Assembly (NCBI GenBank): GCA_947652605.1
Contig: OX393578.1
Coordinates: 2,294,001 to 2,358,000 of the forward strand
Length of the DNA stretch: 64,000 nucleotides
From: Elmis aenea
Taxonomy: Eukaryota > Arthropoda > Insecta > Coleoptera > Elmidae
Direction of reading: 5' to 3'
Part shown: positions 1-12,977 of the stretch, piece by piece
How the letters are laid out: every line of letters starts with the position of its first letter
Numbering within the stretch: the first letter of the stretch is position 1
Program-made: the position numbers and the translations under genes
The notes under the pieces: model-generated
Database searches by the model: none
Told to the model about the DNA's origin: nothing
The model's input: only the letters and a program-made list of their open reading frames with translations

Positions 1-87
1 GATATAGTCGAATCAAAGAAGGAAATCTGAAGTAAGAAGTGGAGGACCAAAGAAATCGACGATTTTAACGCTTAAATATTTATTACT

Positions 88-254
88 CATGGGCGTTCGC
101 AGAAAATTATTCAAGGGGAGGCAAAGCCTGCAAAGGATCGCCGTAAAATATTAACGAACTTTTAACTTGACCCTCTTTCATTTGGTCATTAATGGAGTAC
201 TCGGTTCCAGGAAGGGGCAAGTGCCCCATTCGCCCTCCCCTGTGGACGCCCATG
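88..254. mobile_element. 167-bp MITE with hAT-type 8-bp target duplication
   Basis: The element starts CATGGGCGTTCGCAG and ends with the inverse of CATGGGCGTCCACAG, so 13 of 15 terminal bases match as inverted repeats. It is flanked on both sides by the identical 8-mer TTATTACT (80-87 and 255-262). An 8-bp duplication is characteristic of hAT transposition. No coding capacity is present. It abuts the 3' end of a decayed mariner-type transposase. Boundaries are seen directly; assignment to hAT is inferred from duplication length. Confidence 0.75.
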
Positions 255-261
255 TTATTAC

Positions 262-720
262 TTATACGTCGCCGAGAGGATGTCCTTTAAAGTAAAAGTG
301 AAACAGCGTTTGATTTTGTGTTAAGAAAGTTATCAAGCTTTCAACAGTACATTCCATCATTTCGCTGCACAAATGATTCATATTTTGGCTGTAGGCCTTT
401 TGGGCCATGGGAATTGGAGACACTTCGAGGAGAATTCTTTGTTTGAGTCCCTCGATGTCTCGTGGGGGAGGGTCTTCGAAGGTTTTTCCTATCAAGTATC
501 TCCACAAGAAGAAAAAGCGTGCTGTTAGATCAAGCGATTAGGCCTTTGAATATCTCCGCACCTGGAGATAGTGCAATATGGAAACAAACGACTTGGAATT
601 TCATCAATTGTGGTATGGCTGGTCGCTCCAACTTGTAGGAAGCAGTTGCCAAAGATCTCTTCGGCAACTTCTCGATGATTTGGACAAACCGCCCTTCTCT
701 TACTGTCAAGCAATTTCCAT
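262..720 (-). pseudogene. Decayed Tc1/mariner-superfamily transposase, C-terminal part
   Basis: Read on the minus strand, two frames together give the hallmarks of an insect DDE transposase: GATSHTTIDE (about 609-629), then ISRCGDIQ, a frameshift near 530-540, then DLTARFFFLWRYLIGKTF and a helical tail with LKQRI and IPMAQKAY. In intact relatives the motif reads DLTP-x-D-FFLWG. Here the third catalytic acidic residue is replaced by phenylalanine, so with the frameshift the copy is dead. The N-terminal DNA-binding domain was not recognised upstream. Confidence 0.7.
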
Positions 721-2160
721 CGTTCTCATGAAAGAATGGATCAAGAAAAGAGGGAGATTTCGCCAAGAAGTGTCTAGAATTTCCGAGGCCACCTTTTGCA
801 CAGTGTGATGAGAGAAAGGGAGGTCACTCCAGGAATGTAGAGTCCGAAACTTAAGAATTTTTTGACATAAAACCAAATGCTCTTGTATTCTTCCAATTTG
901 TTTTAAAAACACCTTCTCAGAAACATGCAAGTAATGAATATCTAAGAGTTAAAATTGCTTATTTCGTTAGTCCACCTTGTAAGTAAAGTTCAACATCGTC
1001 AGAATTCCAACGCATTGTAATTGACTCGGAACAAATTGGACTACAGCATGATGCTGCGACACTTGGGAACAGCTCATAAGGTGTAGTGAATAATGCACTG
1101 TTTTGTATATACGTCCTACATAAAGTTCATAACGTCCCAAAAGTCCTTATTTATTTAAACCATGTACCAGGCACCATCATAAAAATCAACAATGCATAAA
1201 TATTTGGTTTATCTTTCCCGGAAACTACTGTCCGGCGTTTTAAAAATGTTTTGTCGGAGGACTTTTTGTTTTTATCTTTCGAAAGTGTCTGTAAGGAAAA
1301 CATTTCGGGTCGTGGATGTTGGAGATGCACTAGAGCTACAAGCAATAAGCCCAAAACTAGTGTAGTGCAATACCTATTGCCTCAGGCACAAGCTTCACTT
1401 ACCTTTACTGCTGCAACTAAAGAAACAACAAAATAGTCCAAACCTTTTACAAGTAAAAGCATCGCCGCCTGTCTTTACGATACAGAAGGCAATCTATGTG
1501 TAAAGGAAAATAGGAAAATATTTAGGGCATACATGACATCCAGCAAGAGATTCCCAACCTTGTAACTTACTTATTACGAGAGCAAATGTATTATAAAATA
1601 TTTAGAGAAGCACAAGCTTTTTCCATATATGAAATTGTATTTTACATAAATCTAACAAGTAATTGAATTATAAAACTTTATTTTTGACTACAAATAGTTT
1701 CCAAAGTAACAACCAGTGTTTTTACAGGCTTGAAATACCTCAAAATACTCTTTCACCTGATGATAAATTTAACTATATTCCATAAAAAACCATATCTATA
1801 GAAGGTTCAAACATTAGATTAGTCGAAATGGATAATGAAGAATCTCTAATTATGTTTTGCTAATTTATGTCGTCCAATTTACGTTCATCTAAGGATTGCT
1901 TCCTTTCTTACAAAAGTTTCTCGCAGAAGATAGTTAAATTAAATATGATAGATAATTCCAAGGGCTTTAAAATGATTTTCGCGACCTTCTTAAGATTTGT
2001 AGCAAGTACCAAAGCTCTATCTTTTGAAATAAACAAGTTAAAGGACTGGGATGTTCTTGCTGGAGAATGCCCTGTACAGGAGAGTCCCAATAGCATGCAT
2101 AAAAAGCGATAACAGCTTGGAAAAAATAGATAAAGAATTGAAAAGGTAATGATACTGGAA
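721..2160. other. No recognisable gene
   Basis: Short open frames occur on both strands but none has a recognisable motif or splice context. The minus-strand frames at 721-930 may be further debris of the neighbouring transposase; I could not identify conserved residues there. Confidence 0.4.
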
Positions 2161-2574
2161 AAAGCTGCCTAGTTACGCCCAAAAGCCTGGCGCGCTTCGA
2201 CAACGTGGTGAAACGGGCGCCCAAAAACATTGCAAGTGCGTAACTTCAGCTTGTGGCGCAGGCGGAAGCAGAGGCGCCACGATCGGTCATGCTTAAAGGC
2301 AAGCCAGCAGCCCTAAGCGGGTTACCCGGGGGTTACCTTAAAGATGAGACTGCTTGTTTTAGACTTTTTTCCGACGTCCGAACTGAGGCGCCCCCTTCTT
2401 TCCGTTCGTTTTTTTTGGAGGTTCTGCAAGATCTAGAAAAAAGCGAAGAACACAAAGTAGTAGAGAAAGCATTGCACGCTGGGGTTACCAGAAGAACGAT
2501 TATTATTAGCAGTAGAAGTCAGTTTTAGAATTAGTACAGTCTAGTGAACTAGTGCAGTGCTGAAGCGGCAGAGA
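2161..2574 (+). other. GC-rich island ending in a GTAAGT donor-like site; possible exon
   Basis: This block is clearly more GC-rich than its surroundings. It contains a plus-strand open frame (about 2253-2528, 91 codons, no convincing ATG at its start) and ends at CAGAGA|GTAAGT (2575). The translation is unfamiliar and has no domain I can name. It could be a 5' exon of an unseen plus-strand gene or the leader of a mobile element. Confidence 0.25.
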
Positions 2575-5239
2575 GTAAGTAGAGCGCATTTAGCCCATCA
2601 ACAAGAAAATTAACCAAAATAACCAATCAACGAACAGCTAACACCTATGAGCAAACACGAATATCAATTTACAAAACACATATCGGTGCAAAAATTGTCT
2701 CATACTTCTAAAAAACACCTACGAAATTTAATGCACAATTTATTTAGTCAAAAAAGTTTATTTATTGTATACTGTAACGCTAATGAAAATAGAAAATTTA
2801 ACTACTGTAGATAACTAGAGATTACTGGAGCATTAGTGAAGAATTTAGATTTTATTGTTAACTGTATGACCCAGATGCTACACAAAAATGACAACTTCCA
2901 ACACTTTTGGGCTTATATAACATAACCGACAGTATTAAAAAAACCTTATTAATTCAAAAACTGTAGATTGAAGGCACAATATACCAAATTAACTTTTGAA
3001 GTCGAAAAAATATTAAACATATAGGGTGTTAAATTGAAAATAACAACGTTACATATTGGCACAAGTAAACTGAACACTCGGTATAGTTGAAAATAATTTT
3101 AACTTATGCCACCAATAACCTCGAACAACTTTGGTATAAAATTTCTTTTTGTATCTTTTCCAATAACAGAGCTATGAAATAATTCGTCTTGGTTGAGACT
3201 CAAAATGTGACATTTGTGAGAAATTTTTTAGCTAACCAATCAAAAACGGTTGGTTCGGGGTACACAGCCTCATGTATTTTGGGGAAAAAAGTATGATTTA
3301 AAATCGAAATGATGCAAAATATACAAAGTTTACCTAGTACATACAAGAAATCAAAGATTACAGGTTGTTCTATTGAAAGTAATAGAGTAACGTATTGGTA
3401 CGCTAAACCAAAAGACACAGTTTAAAATAATTTTGGGTTATCCAATTATTGCTCTTAGAGAACTCTTAACTTGGTTTTATTTTTTTACATTAATTATTAT
3501 CAGATGCTATAAGGCACACCAGGTGGACACAGCAAAAAAATATCAATAAACCGCTACATTATATTTTTAAAATTAAGTGTAAACTTTGTAATCTCCAAGT
3601 TTTATACCTGTTGGTAATAAAAATGCAATTTAATTTCCATCAAATATGTACATAAGCTGTTATGAATATTAATTTTAAGTTTTAAAGAAGCATTTAAATA
3701 GCAAACTCTTTTAAAATAAGCAATTTGTATGATATTGGTATTATAATTCATAACTCTTTTTTATAAACTCGAAGGAGATTCTTTTTAAATACGGCAAATA
3801 TAAATAAGCCCTCATTTTTTTAAAGGATCTGTTGTCGAATTGCAATACCACTTTCGTTTCGTCTATTTTAGTTTAATATCTAGTGATTTTTAAATAAGCT
3901 TGTTTATTTTAATAAATGAATCACTTATATAATCGATTAATTTATCAAAAGCAATTGAAATGTTTCAAAAATTAAACATATGGAATCAACCTGTACACGA
4001 ACAGGATTATTTAATTGACGTTTCTACCTATTTACCACAACACCTTCCGGATGCTACCCTGAAGATGTACCTTTTAATTATCATCGAATGATTTATTTAT
4101 ACGAACATATAATTATTTATTTTTGTCGGTTTTGTCAATTTATGTAGCACCCAAATCAAAAGGTTTCAAATCAGCTAATCGTGATCTAAGGATTCCTAAA
4201 ATATGCAAAAGTGAAGTATAGAGTTCAACTATATTCTATTTATATATAGATAAGTATATTTTTGTAGTTTATGTAGTAATTTGTAATGTGTTTGTATGCT
4301 ATAAAATAAAATATAAACGTGTTTACATAGGTTGGAGTTTTACTATATATGAAGGAGGAATACATAGAACACTATGGGTATATTTCTAATTTGCTAACAC
4401 CAAACACTAATTGATAAACTTACTGTAAAGGGATAGGTGTGGCTGAATGATTAATTCGTATGACCAATGATAAACTCTTTACGACATTCTACATTCAATA
4501 ATACAATGCAAAATCAGCAATGGTTGTCCCCAATCTCCAGTATCTGTTGTGCTTCTACACGTTATGAAAACCTGAGTATGTGGTAAGCCAAACTTTTCTC
4601 TTTAACAACTTTTGAACGACTGAATTAAAACATTTTATTTTTATTTTATACTTTTACTGCGTTTTAAATTGGTAGATCATAGTCATGTCAATGAAATGAA
4701 TTTTTTGTTTGTTTAACAAACAGCAAGCAAGTGGAGATTTACAGTTTACTGTATAATAGGAGCGATTTTCATAACAATAAAATTTATTTTGGGGCATATT
4801 TGGTCAGTATGAATTAAAAAACATATTTCAACTGCTAAGATACAAGTAATAGTTCGCAGGATGCAACTTTTTGGAGCAAAACAAATCGTAAAACGTGGCA
4901 ACTTTATGCAAATTTTTCAATTCTTCAAATCAGCTGGGCCTTAAAACCGTCGAAAAAAATTAATTTATCGGCGGACGTAGTTTCCTTTTACAAAAAAAAA
5001 TACTCAAAATGAAAAATACATTCGTACCAAATTTTTGGAAAATCTGTGAACTTCTAAAAATCCAAGATAATTTCAACGGGCCATGGAAACTCAGATTTAA
5101 AAAAAAAACAAGATTTTTTATATAAAACATAAGTTTGTTCATATAAAACACAAGTTTATTAATATTTTAATTAACATCAAAAAGTTTTCTACGATTTGTG
5201 GTCATTTTTTTGAATTTCCAAAAAAAGGTCAATATTACT
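2575..5239. other. AT-rich DNA, nothing recognised
   Basis: Only homopolymer-rich, low-complexity sequence and short chance open frames are seen. One AGGGTGTTAAATTG stretch near 3023 resembles the ends of the AGGGTGT-ended foldback elements elsewhere in the window, but no partner end was found. Confidence 0.4.
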
Positions 5240-5690
5240 TGAGTTTTGAACTTGTTTTTGGGTAGAACATTTTATTCTAAACAAAAAGTGTTTCTTGAGT
5301 TTTCTTCGTATATGCCACCGTTTAGCGCGGAATTTGATTTATTTTACTATTTTCGCGAAAAATTTGCTCCCAAGTTCGATCTAAAAATATCGCGAAAAGC
5401 AGAAAATTGCAACTTGCAGAGTAAATGCTCATTAATCGTTAATTTAGCGGAACTTCTTCCCTCATTATTAGTATGTTCTGTTATTAAAAACTACAAAAAT
5501 CGGTAATTACTTCTTTATTACGAATATTAGCTATATTTTTAGATCGAACTTAGGAGCAAATTTTTCGCGAAAATGGTAAAATAGATCAAATTCCGCGCCA
5601 AACGGTCGCAGATACGAAGAAAACTTAAAAAAACATTTTTGTTTAGAATAAAATGTTCTACCTAAAAACCAATTCGAGTTTGATTTTGAA
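5240..5690. mobile_element. Foldback (long inverted repeat) element
   Basis: Two arms of about 145 bp (about 5247-5391 and 5528-5673) are inverted copies of each other around a spacer of about 135 bp. Shared blocks include GGTAGAACATTTTATTCTAA, GCGCGGAATTTGAT and TTCGCGAAAAATTTGCTCC. The arms read the same open frame in opposite directions, which explains the two similar short ORFs here; they are not genes. No transposase is present, so this is a non-autonomous element. Exact ends and target duplication were not found. Confidence 0.75.
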
Positions 5691-7094
5691 CAGGGCCGTA
5701 CTAGTTTTTTATAAAATTTATTGAAACTGAACCACCACAACTCCGCCACTGGTTGCTTGTGGGACTTGAAATTTGAAATTGTATTGTTTATGGTTTTGGC
5801 TTACCACATACAGTAGTGATAAATCTACCACAACCGTATTGAATATCAAACCATAATAGCGAGTCAGCGCAAAATGCACAACGGCGCAAACACACCAACC
5901 AACGAACGTTCTAAATTTAATAACCACACTCAACTAACGCGCTAACATTTACATTCCAATTGTCCTTATAATGCCTCGATGTTTAAATACAAGCAATATT
6001 TAAACACAAGAGCAGTAAGGGACATAAACACGGACAGACAGAGAAAGAGTGGTTTGGCACCTCGGTGGTCCAGTCTCTAGGTGGAAGGATTGGGGTACCG
6101 TCGGGCGCGTACTCTGCCTGTCGCCCAGAAGGGTGCTGGTACATGGGTATCTGCGACCCAAACACCTCTGTCAAGTTATACGTTGCTGCTGTGCAGCTAC
6201 GCAAATTCTACCCTACCCTAGACTACCTTACTTGCTCTATTTTGATATATGGGTGAAATGTGAGTGTAAATAACGATTGCAAAATTTATGTAACACCACA
6301 ATACCATGGCAAAAATTCACTGGATTACGAAACACCGTCTAAGACTCGGTTGCATGAAATGCTTCACACTGCACATTAAAGTTAACCTAGAGACGTGACC
6401 AGAACTTAAAGCTCCACAAGACAAAATCAACAACAAACGCCCTCCCTCTATTTTCTTTTTTTTTTTTACATCTGGTTCATAATCTTTGGGCAGACCACGA
6501 ATAAAAGGAATTTTTGAAAATATTTTTCTAACTTCTAAGTTTAATAATTATAACTCTATTATACAAAACAAATATAAAGCTCATAATAAAATAACACAAA
6601 CAGAATGCAGTGAATTTAAATTTGAGCTTTTGGCAAATCATTAATTAAATCTATCAAATTTATTTTTGGAGCTTGTTGAAATTCAACAATTAATACTGAT
6701 AGGTTTGGTAATCTGTTTGAGGGCCCAAAGTTTGGCTTATTCTTGCTTTAACGTAAAGTCTAACATTAAAATACATTGTGAAGAGCTTTATGCAGCAAGG
6801 CCCAAGTTTATTACGTATTTAAGGTAAAATATAAGTTTTACCCAAAAGCAATGTTTATTTCACGTTATAATTTCACAACACTTAATTTATATTAAAAAGA
6901 AAACATTTTACAATCGTTATTTAATTTTGAATATTAAACTACGTGCTGAATAACTCTGATAAACGTATGCATAAATAATATTTAAAGAACAATATTAAAG
7001 GTAACATAAATATTTTTATTTTTACACAGGAGTTCAGTAGTTACAGTATTTTTAAATGAAGTTATTAAAATATGGCAATTTTAAGCGTGTCCTG
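5691..7094. other. Non-coding DNA with a GC-rich island at about 6015-6245
   Basis: Mostly AT-rich sequence. The island at 6015-6245 has open frames on both strands. The minus-strand reading is proline-rich (for example YAPDGTPILPP). I cannot assign it to a family and see no splice pair that makes it an exon of the minus-strand Ih gene. Confidence 0.3.
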
Positions 7095-7419
7095 AACATT
7101 CTTCGCCACACAATTCTTCGCACACAATTCTTCGCCCACAATTCTTCGCCTCCACAATTCTTCGCCGACAAAATTGTACGCCGCATACAAGCATATCACA
7201 AATTTTGTTTGTAAATGTGATTGTTTTTATTTATAACGTAAATTTTACAGATTGTATGCGGCGAAAAATTGTGACGGCGAAGAATTGTGGCGGCGAAGAA
7301 TTGTGTGGGCGAAGAAATGTGGGCGAAGAATTGTGGAGGCGAAGAATTGTGAGCGAAGGATTGTGGGCGAAGGATTGTGGGCGAAGAATTGTGGGCGAAA
7401 ATTGTGGGCGAAGAATGTT
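7095..7419. mobile_element. Foldback element with 14-16 bp minisatellite arms, copy 1
   Basis: The element begins AACATTCTTCGCC and ends GGCGAAGAATGTT. Its arms are tandem arrays of a 14-16 bp unit (TTCTTCGCCCACAA and TTCTTCGCCTCCACAA variants) on the left and the reverse complement on the right. The inner segment (about 7184-7250) matches the inner flank of the larger copy at 36544-37350. Open frames through the array, repeating residues such as AKNCG, are artefacts of the repeat. It lies in the minus-strand Ih gene, downstream of the S4 exon. Confidence 0.8.
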
Positions 7420-8444
7420 TCTAGACCCAATTTTAAGGCCAGGCTGGTTTTGGAAAAGCAATCAGACTGACCAAACCGCACCTTTCAAAATTCCTAACAA
7501 ATTAGAAAAACATCTGCAGAAATGACAATATTGTGTCATCATAGTACGTAGTAAATTTGTTTTCGTAATTTTTCCTGTTGATTTATCAATGCACTTTGAT
7601 TATCAAAGGGGCAATCGGTTATCCGGGATTAGTTTTGCACCACCCAACACGAAAAAACGTTTTTCAAAAATTTGTGAATATTTATGAACGGAATGAAGTA
7701 CTTTCTATGTAGTATTTTTTTGGTACTGAATTTTGTTTTTAAAAGAAGTGCAAGGCACAAACAATTATTGAAACCAAACCATTTTGGCATGATAATCTTT
7801 GACGGGCTTTAGTTTTACATTATTATTAATAATTTACCTCATTATTTCCATTGATAAAAAGATAATTTAGGACTTAATGCATACATTTATCAGGAGTTGA
7901 TGAGATATTGTACAATTTGTTCTATGTAACCCTTGTATTGTTATATTATGTACCTGCTAAAATGGGTATCACATGTTAACGAAAACAATACCGTGTCATT
8001 TAGGGATAATCATGTTTGTATTTGAGTATAATGTTTATAAATAACGACTAATTAAGATCATAGAAAGATACAAAACAAGGTACGAGGATAAACTAAACAT
8101 CAGGCATGAAAAATCTACAAGGCGACAGTTTACAATTCAAGTTCTAAATGTTATCTACTTCAGGTTCATTTAAAGATTTACAGATATTTTGGGAGAATAT
8201 CCTCAGTGATGGAACAATATTTTAAATATTCTCTCAAAAATCGTCATTGGATCTGTAAGGCAAACAAGTTTTTTTTTTCGGAAACAAAGCATAAAGGTGC
8301 GAGTTGTAACAATGATAGTGCTTTAAACAGCAAACTTAGCCTCATTCCAAGCACGCCTGAGCTTATAGCAGTAGCCTAAAGCTCACACAGATATTCCAGC
8401 GTTCTTTTCCATTCAAGTTTCTTCTTATAGTACACCAATCGATG

Positions 8445-8584
8445 TACAGGGCGTTCAGAATTTGTGGTTTAACATGGGGATCTCGCTTAACTTAAGAGCT
8501 ACAACGTCGGCTAAGTTGGGGCAATTTTGAAACTTTGCCCCAATTAACCGACTTTTCGTAGCTTCGAATCATGAACACCCCGTA
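8445..8584. mobile_element. Palindromic MITE about 200 bp downstream of the Ih S4 exon
   Basis: Imperfect terminal inverted repeats TACAGGGCGTTCA and the inverse of TACGGGGTGTTCA enclose a central hairpin formed by TTGGGGCAATTTTGA and its near complement TTTGCCCCAAT. The segment GGGGATCTCGCTTA is shared with the foldback element in intron 4 of SDR2. No coding capacity. Confidence 0.55.
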
Positions 8585-8784
8585 CATATAAATACGTAAG
8601 TTGATACTCGACACTAGCAAAATGTAAATTTGGACAAGTATCGTTCCACGTCCAACTTTCGCTATTACACAGTTAAAGGTAAAAGAAAATCGATTACAAT
8701 AATTTGATGAAAAAATGTGAACGATTTGTAACGCATGAAGCATGAGCTTTACCGGTGCGTGAAGACTTAATTCAATGTACTTAC

Positions 8785-8922
8785 ATAGACTTCTTCCCAT
8801 TGGCTGACGTAACGGACGAGGCGGGACAATCGCAACAAACGAACTAACGATAACAACTTCGCAAGTCGCAAAATACGCAACGCGCGTCCTGCGTGGAGGA
8901 TCTGAAAATTGTCGCCGTAATC
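8785..8922 (-). CDS. Ih: Ih (HCN) channel, S4 voltage-sensor exon
   Basis: This 138-nt exon encodes 46 residues in phase 0. It contains ILHAGRALRILRLAKLL and SLVRLLRLSRLVRYVSQW, the arginine-rich S4 voltage sensor of hyperpolarisation-activated cyclic-nucleotide-gated channels, followed by the QWEEVY start of the S4-S5 linker. The acceptor (CTGTTCCAG) and donor (GTAAGT) flank it exactly. HCN channels pass a mixed Na/K pacemaker current across the plasma membrane when hyperpolarised and are modulated by cAMP. The next exon (S5, pore with CIGYG) is not found down to position 1, so that intron exceeds 8.7 kb or is outside the window. The longer open frame overlapping here (8492-8980) is in another frame and is spurious. 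Confidence 0.95.
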
Positions 8923-11900
8923 CTGGAACAGAGGGTTTACTTTTTGGTAATTCGCAAGAGGTCAACAACGCCCAACACATCTACAGGAAATACATTTAAC
9001 AAATAGCATTCAACAGTTACATAAATCCAGTTTCCCAACTTTGAATTTGTTACTGAAATGTTCATACAATTGTACCACAGGTTAATTAAACAAGAAAGCT
9101 TATTATTTACATATTTTGTCGTTTTTAAACTAACATTTTTATATCAGTAGCAAAAAAATGTGAGCACTGAACTACAACTACGTTGCTTCGATATACGTCG
9201 CTTCGATATAAGTAATTTCGCATATCCGTTTATAAGCTTTGTTGGTTTAAGAACTAAATCAGTAATGAGCAAATAGGGTCTCGTGAAGTCTTCTAAATTT
9301 CGTTTAAAAAATATACTAAGCACAACGTCCGCTTTAAGGCAGATGAAAGTCCTTGAAAAGGACTGTAAGCACCGCTGTACTTTGGATATGAAAACATTTC
9401 TTTTTATAAATCTCAGATTTGACCAACCCTAAAGGGCAATCGTTTATGCGTTTCCTGTTTTGTTGCTGGTTGAAATCAAAGTGCTCGAAAATTTTGATAG
9501 CAGCTTCAATGAATACAAGTTCCTTTGTAGACTTTGAAACCGTCATAACCTTCTAGTTGCACACAAGTTTACGTTAATCAGGTTTATAAAAAAGTCCTGC
9601 ATTCAGGTTTCAACAGGATCGTTAAATATGAGTTCCTTATCAAGACAGTTACAATTTGACGTACAAATTCATACAAGACACAATGATATAGGGAACCAAT
9701 TTTACTTTCGAGAGAAGCAAAATTCGATAAGATCATGAAAAGTTGAAAAGTATCCAAAAATTCTGTGAAACAAAAGTCCCTAAACATATTTCGATACGAA
9801 CAACAAGTTTATAACTGGTTCATCACCTCAAAGTTTGCTCATTCCTGATTTAATTGCGTATCGTTACAGCAAAACTATTAATTTTCATAACTTGAAGATA
9901 CCGAAATCAATAAACTAAAAATTGACTGCTACTGGTTAATTTAAATTATTAAAATTTTAAAAATTCAGTACTTTTTATATTAACTATAACCACAGTATTT
10001 TTGTATGTACAGTAAACCTTCAATTAGCGTATTTTCAACTAACGCCATTTTTAAATAAACGCAATAGGTACTTGAATGTACAAAAATTTAAAAGTTAGTG
10101 CGTATAAAATTTAGCTAGCCCACATTTATACAGGATTTAAAAAAACTATCTTATCGAAATATTTTTCAAAGAAATAAAATGTTATAACTTTCGACTACTA
10201 CCAATATTTTGCCCTTTGCCCTTGTCATAATCGACATTAAATAGTCACAAAGGCGTGTATTTAAAAAAAAGAGATGACATTTTGCAAGGCATTGAACGAA
10301 TTTTGTATTGATTATTGTGTACGGTTAGTGTGACCTCCTGAGAAATAATTAATTGAGAGATTACTGTAAAACTAAATTAAGTATTGTATGAATATTTCTC
10401 TAGCACAAATTTCTTTTTTGAAAATGATTCATTCTGCATCGTTGAAAATTGCAATTAAATATTTCTTTAAGTACACTTTTTTTTTGGTTCAAAATTTGAG
10501 AATACTGAATTGCAGATAGGTACATTAAAACGATAGTTATAGGTTTTTTTCACGTACATATGGGTAGGTATTTAGGTAGGTATGCATCTCATGCATACAT
10601 ATAACATGCTTAAAATAACTACTACAAGTAGTTGTTATTTCAGCATTAGAATGAAGCAAAATACGGTGCATTCATTTACAAATGTCATGTGTCATTGGTA
10701 GATGTTTATTTAGGTTTCAAAAATAAAATGCTCGAGTTAAAAAAACAATTGGAGGTACGTGGTTTAGCCATTTGCGTCTAAATAAATACATTTGTCCCTT
10801 TTAATACATCTTCTTACAAAGTCGATGAAAAATCATAACTAAAATATAACAGTTAAAAATTACTCTGGCTATAACTGTTTAAGATGTAAGATAATTTTGT
10901 TATTTATTTTTATTTTTTGCGAACTTTTAAAGTAGATTTGAAATTGTACACATTTTTGCTTTAACTGAATTTTTAGCTCCTCTATTTTCCTAAATTTAGC
11001 TAGTCAGTTTGTACAACGTGTTTAAAGGTTTATTTCTTAAATTGATTCAAAAACTAGCCATACGTGTAAAATATTTTAATTTTTTATGTACTGCTGTTCT
11101 CGACAATTGTAAATAATGCACCATATAAATCTACAAACAGTCTATGACGAATTGTTGTACTAACCTAGCCTCAATTAGGCTTAAGTCAATCCCATCTAAA
11201 AACATTAACAATCCAACAGAAACACTGCCTTGGCACAGGCAAAATAATTTAACAGGAACCATCAAGTAACACAAATATTAAAACTGCAACTTTTTCTTTA
11301 AAACTTAAAGAAAAAACAACAAAATATAACAGCTAGTGAACAAGCAAAATGTACAACAAAAAATCAATCTTATAAAATGCGATTGTAGCTGGAATATTTC
11401 AAAAAATCAATTGAAAAAGCTGTGTGAAATTGTTTTTTTTTTGTGGATCAGTGTGATAGAATTGTTGTATGCATTAAAAAACTAAATATACTGCGCTGGC
11501 AATTTAAGGATTAAATGAATTATCAATGGAAACTGAGCTGTTAAACTGAAGATAATTAGCTGAATACGCAAATACCAAGCTGTACATGTAAAATATAAGT
11601 TATAACCGCAAATTATAATCTTGATTGCGTAGGCTTTTAAAACGAAGTGGCAGTTTCAATATTTTCAGTAATAAAGGAACTCGATACACAAAACCACACT
11701 TTACAACAAATTTTGTAACACTTAATTCGAGATAATAATACAAACAAGTTAGGTACTTCGGTGTCTGTTCAGCAATTTTTAAAATTACCGGAAGAAGACC
11801 TCATTAAACTGTCTTTACATTTCTTTTTCGTTATTTCGCCGAATGTCTTTTAAAGTCCCTTTGTATGGCAATGTTGCAAAAGGTGCTATTTATTATCGAC

Positions 11901-12840
11901 CTTAAATGCCGAACGGGGTAATGAAAGAATAATTTCGGCTGACTTCATTTTCTGAAAAGCCATCGCTCAGATGCTGGAATTTAAATAAAATCTTAACAAA
12001 TAAATACATTCGAGGAATTAAAGTGTAGCGAGCGATTGGTAAGGTGTTTTTAAATATCCGTTAAAGAAATTTTGATGCCCGATTAACCACAATAAATAAT
12101 TTCGAGGTAATGTATTTAAGCTCTAAACAAGTTTAGATACAGGGTACTAATGAACAATTTTAATAAAGCTTCGCAAAAATCTTACCAGCAAAATGTTAAA
12201 GAATAGGTAGCCATCAGAGGACAAATAAAGTATGAAATAATAAAAAAAATATTTAACACTCTATTGGTGTTTAAAGAGAGTAATCATAATCTACAACAAA
12301 CTTTAAATTTGTTTTACAATTAGATTGTTGGAGTACATTGTTGTAGCATGAAGTATACTGTTGAAAAGACCCCGAAACTGTAAACAGATCACGGAAGGAC
12401 TTGAAAAACTCATAGTTTTTCCATCGCCTTGAGAAAACAATAAATCAGTCAGCACACCACTGTAAAGTCAATGCGGGACTCGATGGATTCTATTAAACTA
12501 CGAATTGTAACAAGAAAATTCAACGTTATAATGCATATAAAACATGATTCTGTTTTTGTAAACACAACATAAAAATATTACTTTTTAAACGCGTGTTTGT
12601 AGTTCTTAATTTAAATCAACACAAAAGCAATTAATTTTTTATTGGTAATGTTGTTGTTTAATTAACTGCATTGCTAAAAATAATGGATTGCAATGAGCAA
12701 TTAGCCAAATGTAGCCAAATTTTATCAAATACTGCTCGACTGATTCTGTTCCCTTATTATTAGAAACTGATTATAATTGCCTGCTAAGAGATTTCACGAA
12801 TGCCAAGGCAGGAGAAATGATATAATTAAACTACACTTAC
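8923..12840 (-). other. Ih intron between the S2-S3 and S4 exons
   Basis: A 3.9-kb intron. No duplicate S4 exon was found by eye, although alternative exons in this region are known for insect Ih. About 10018-10140 carries a CAGTAAACCTTCAATTAGCG start that resembles a pogo/Tigger-type terminus, without a second end. The open frames at 9334-9787 have no recognisable motif. Confidence 0.6.
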
Positions 12841-12977
12841 TTGGTTAAATATTAAAAATATGTAATCTAGAGGAATGGACGATACTAGATCGAGGAAGAA
12901 CCACGTCCTCAGATAATGCCTCGCTATTAATTTGGGGTCCAGGATTACTTGCTCGGAGTTATCCTGTTGCATGATCC
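12841..12977 (-). CDS. Ih: Ih (HCN) channel, S2-S3 exon
   Basis: A 137-nt exon that joins in frame to the upstream exon (phase 1) and to the S4 exon (phase 0). It encodes [18 protein letters not shown], the intracellular S2-S3 loop, then [19 protein letters not shown] and IFLIFNQ, the S3 segment. The wording is almost that of insect Ih proteins. The acceptor TTTCCAG and donor GTAAGTG are both canonical. Together the three exons give a continuous frame through S1-S4 with no stop or frameshift, so the gene looks functional. Confidence 0.95.

Noticed and set aside
5246..5749. Two similar ORFs on opposite strands as paralogous genes
   Set aside because: They are the two arms of one inverted repeat read in opposite directions; no gene structure is present.
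8492..8980. 162-codon open frame on the minus strand
   Set aside because: It overlaps the Ih S4 exon in a different frame and runs into intron sequence. The S4 exon with splice sites explains the region.
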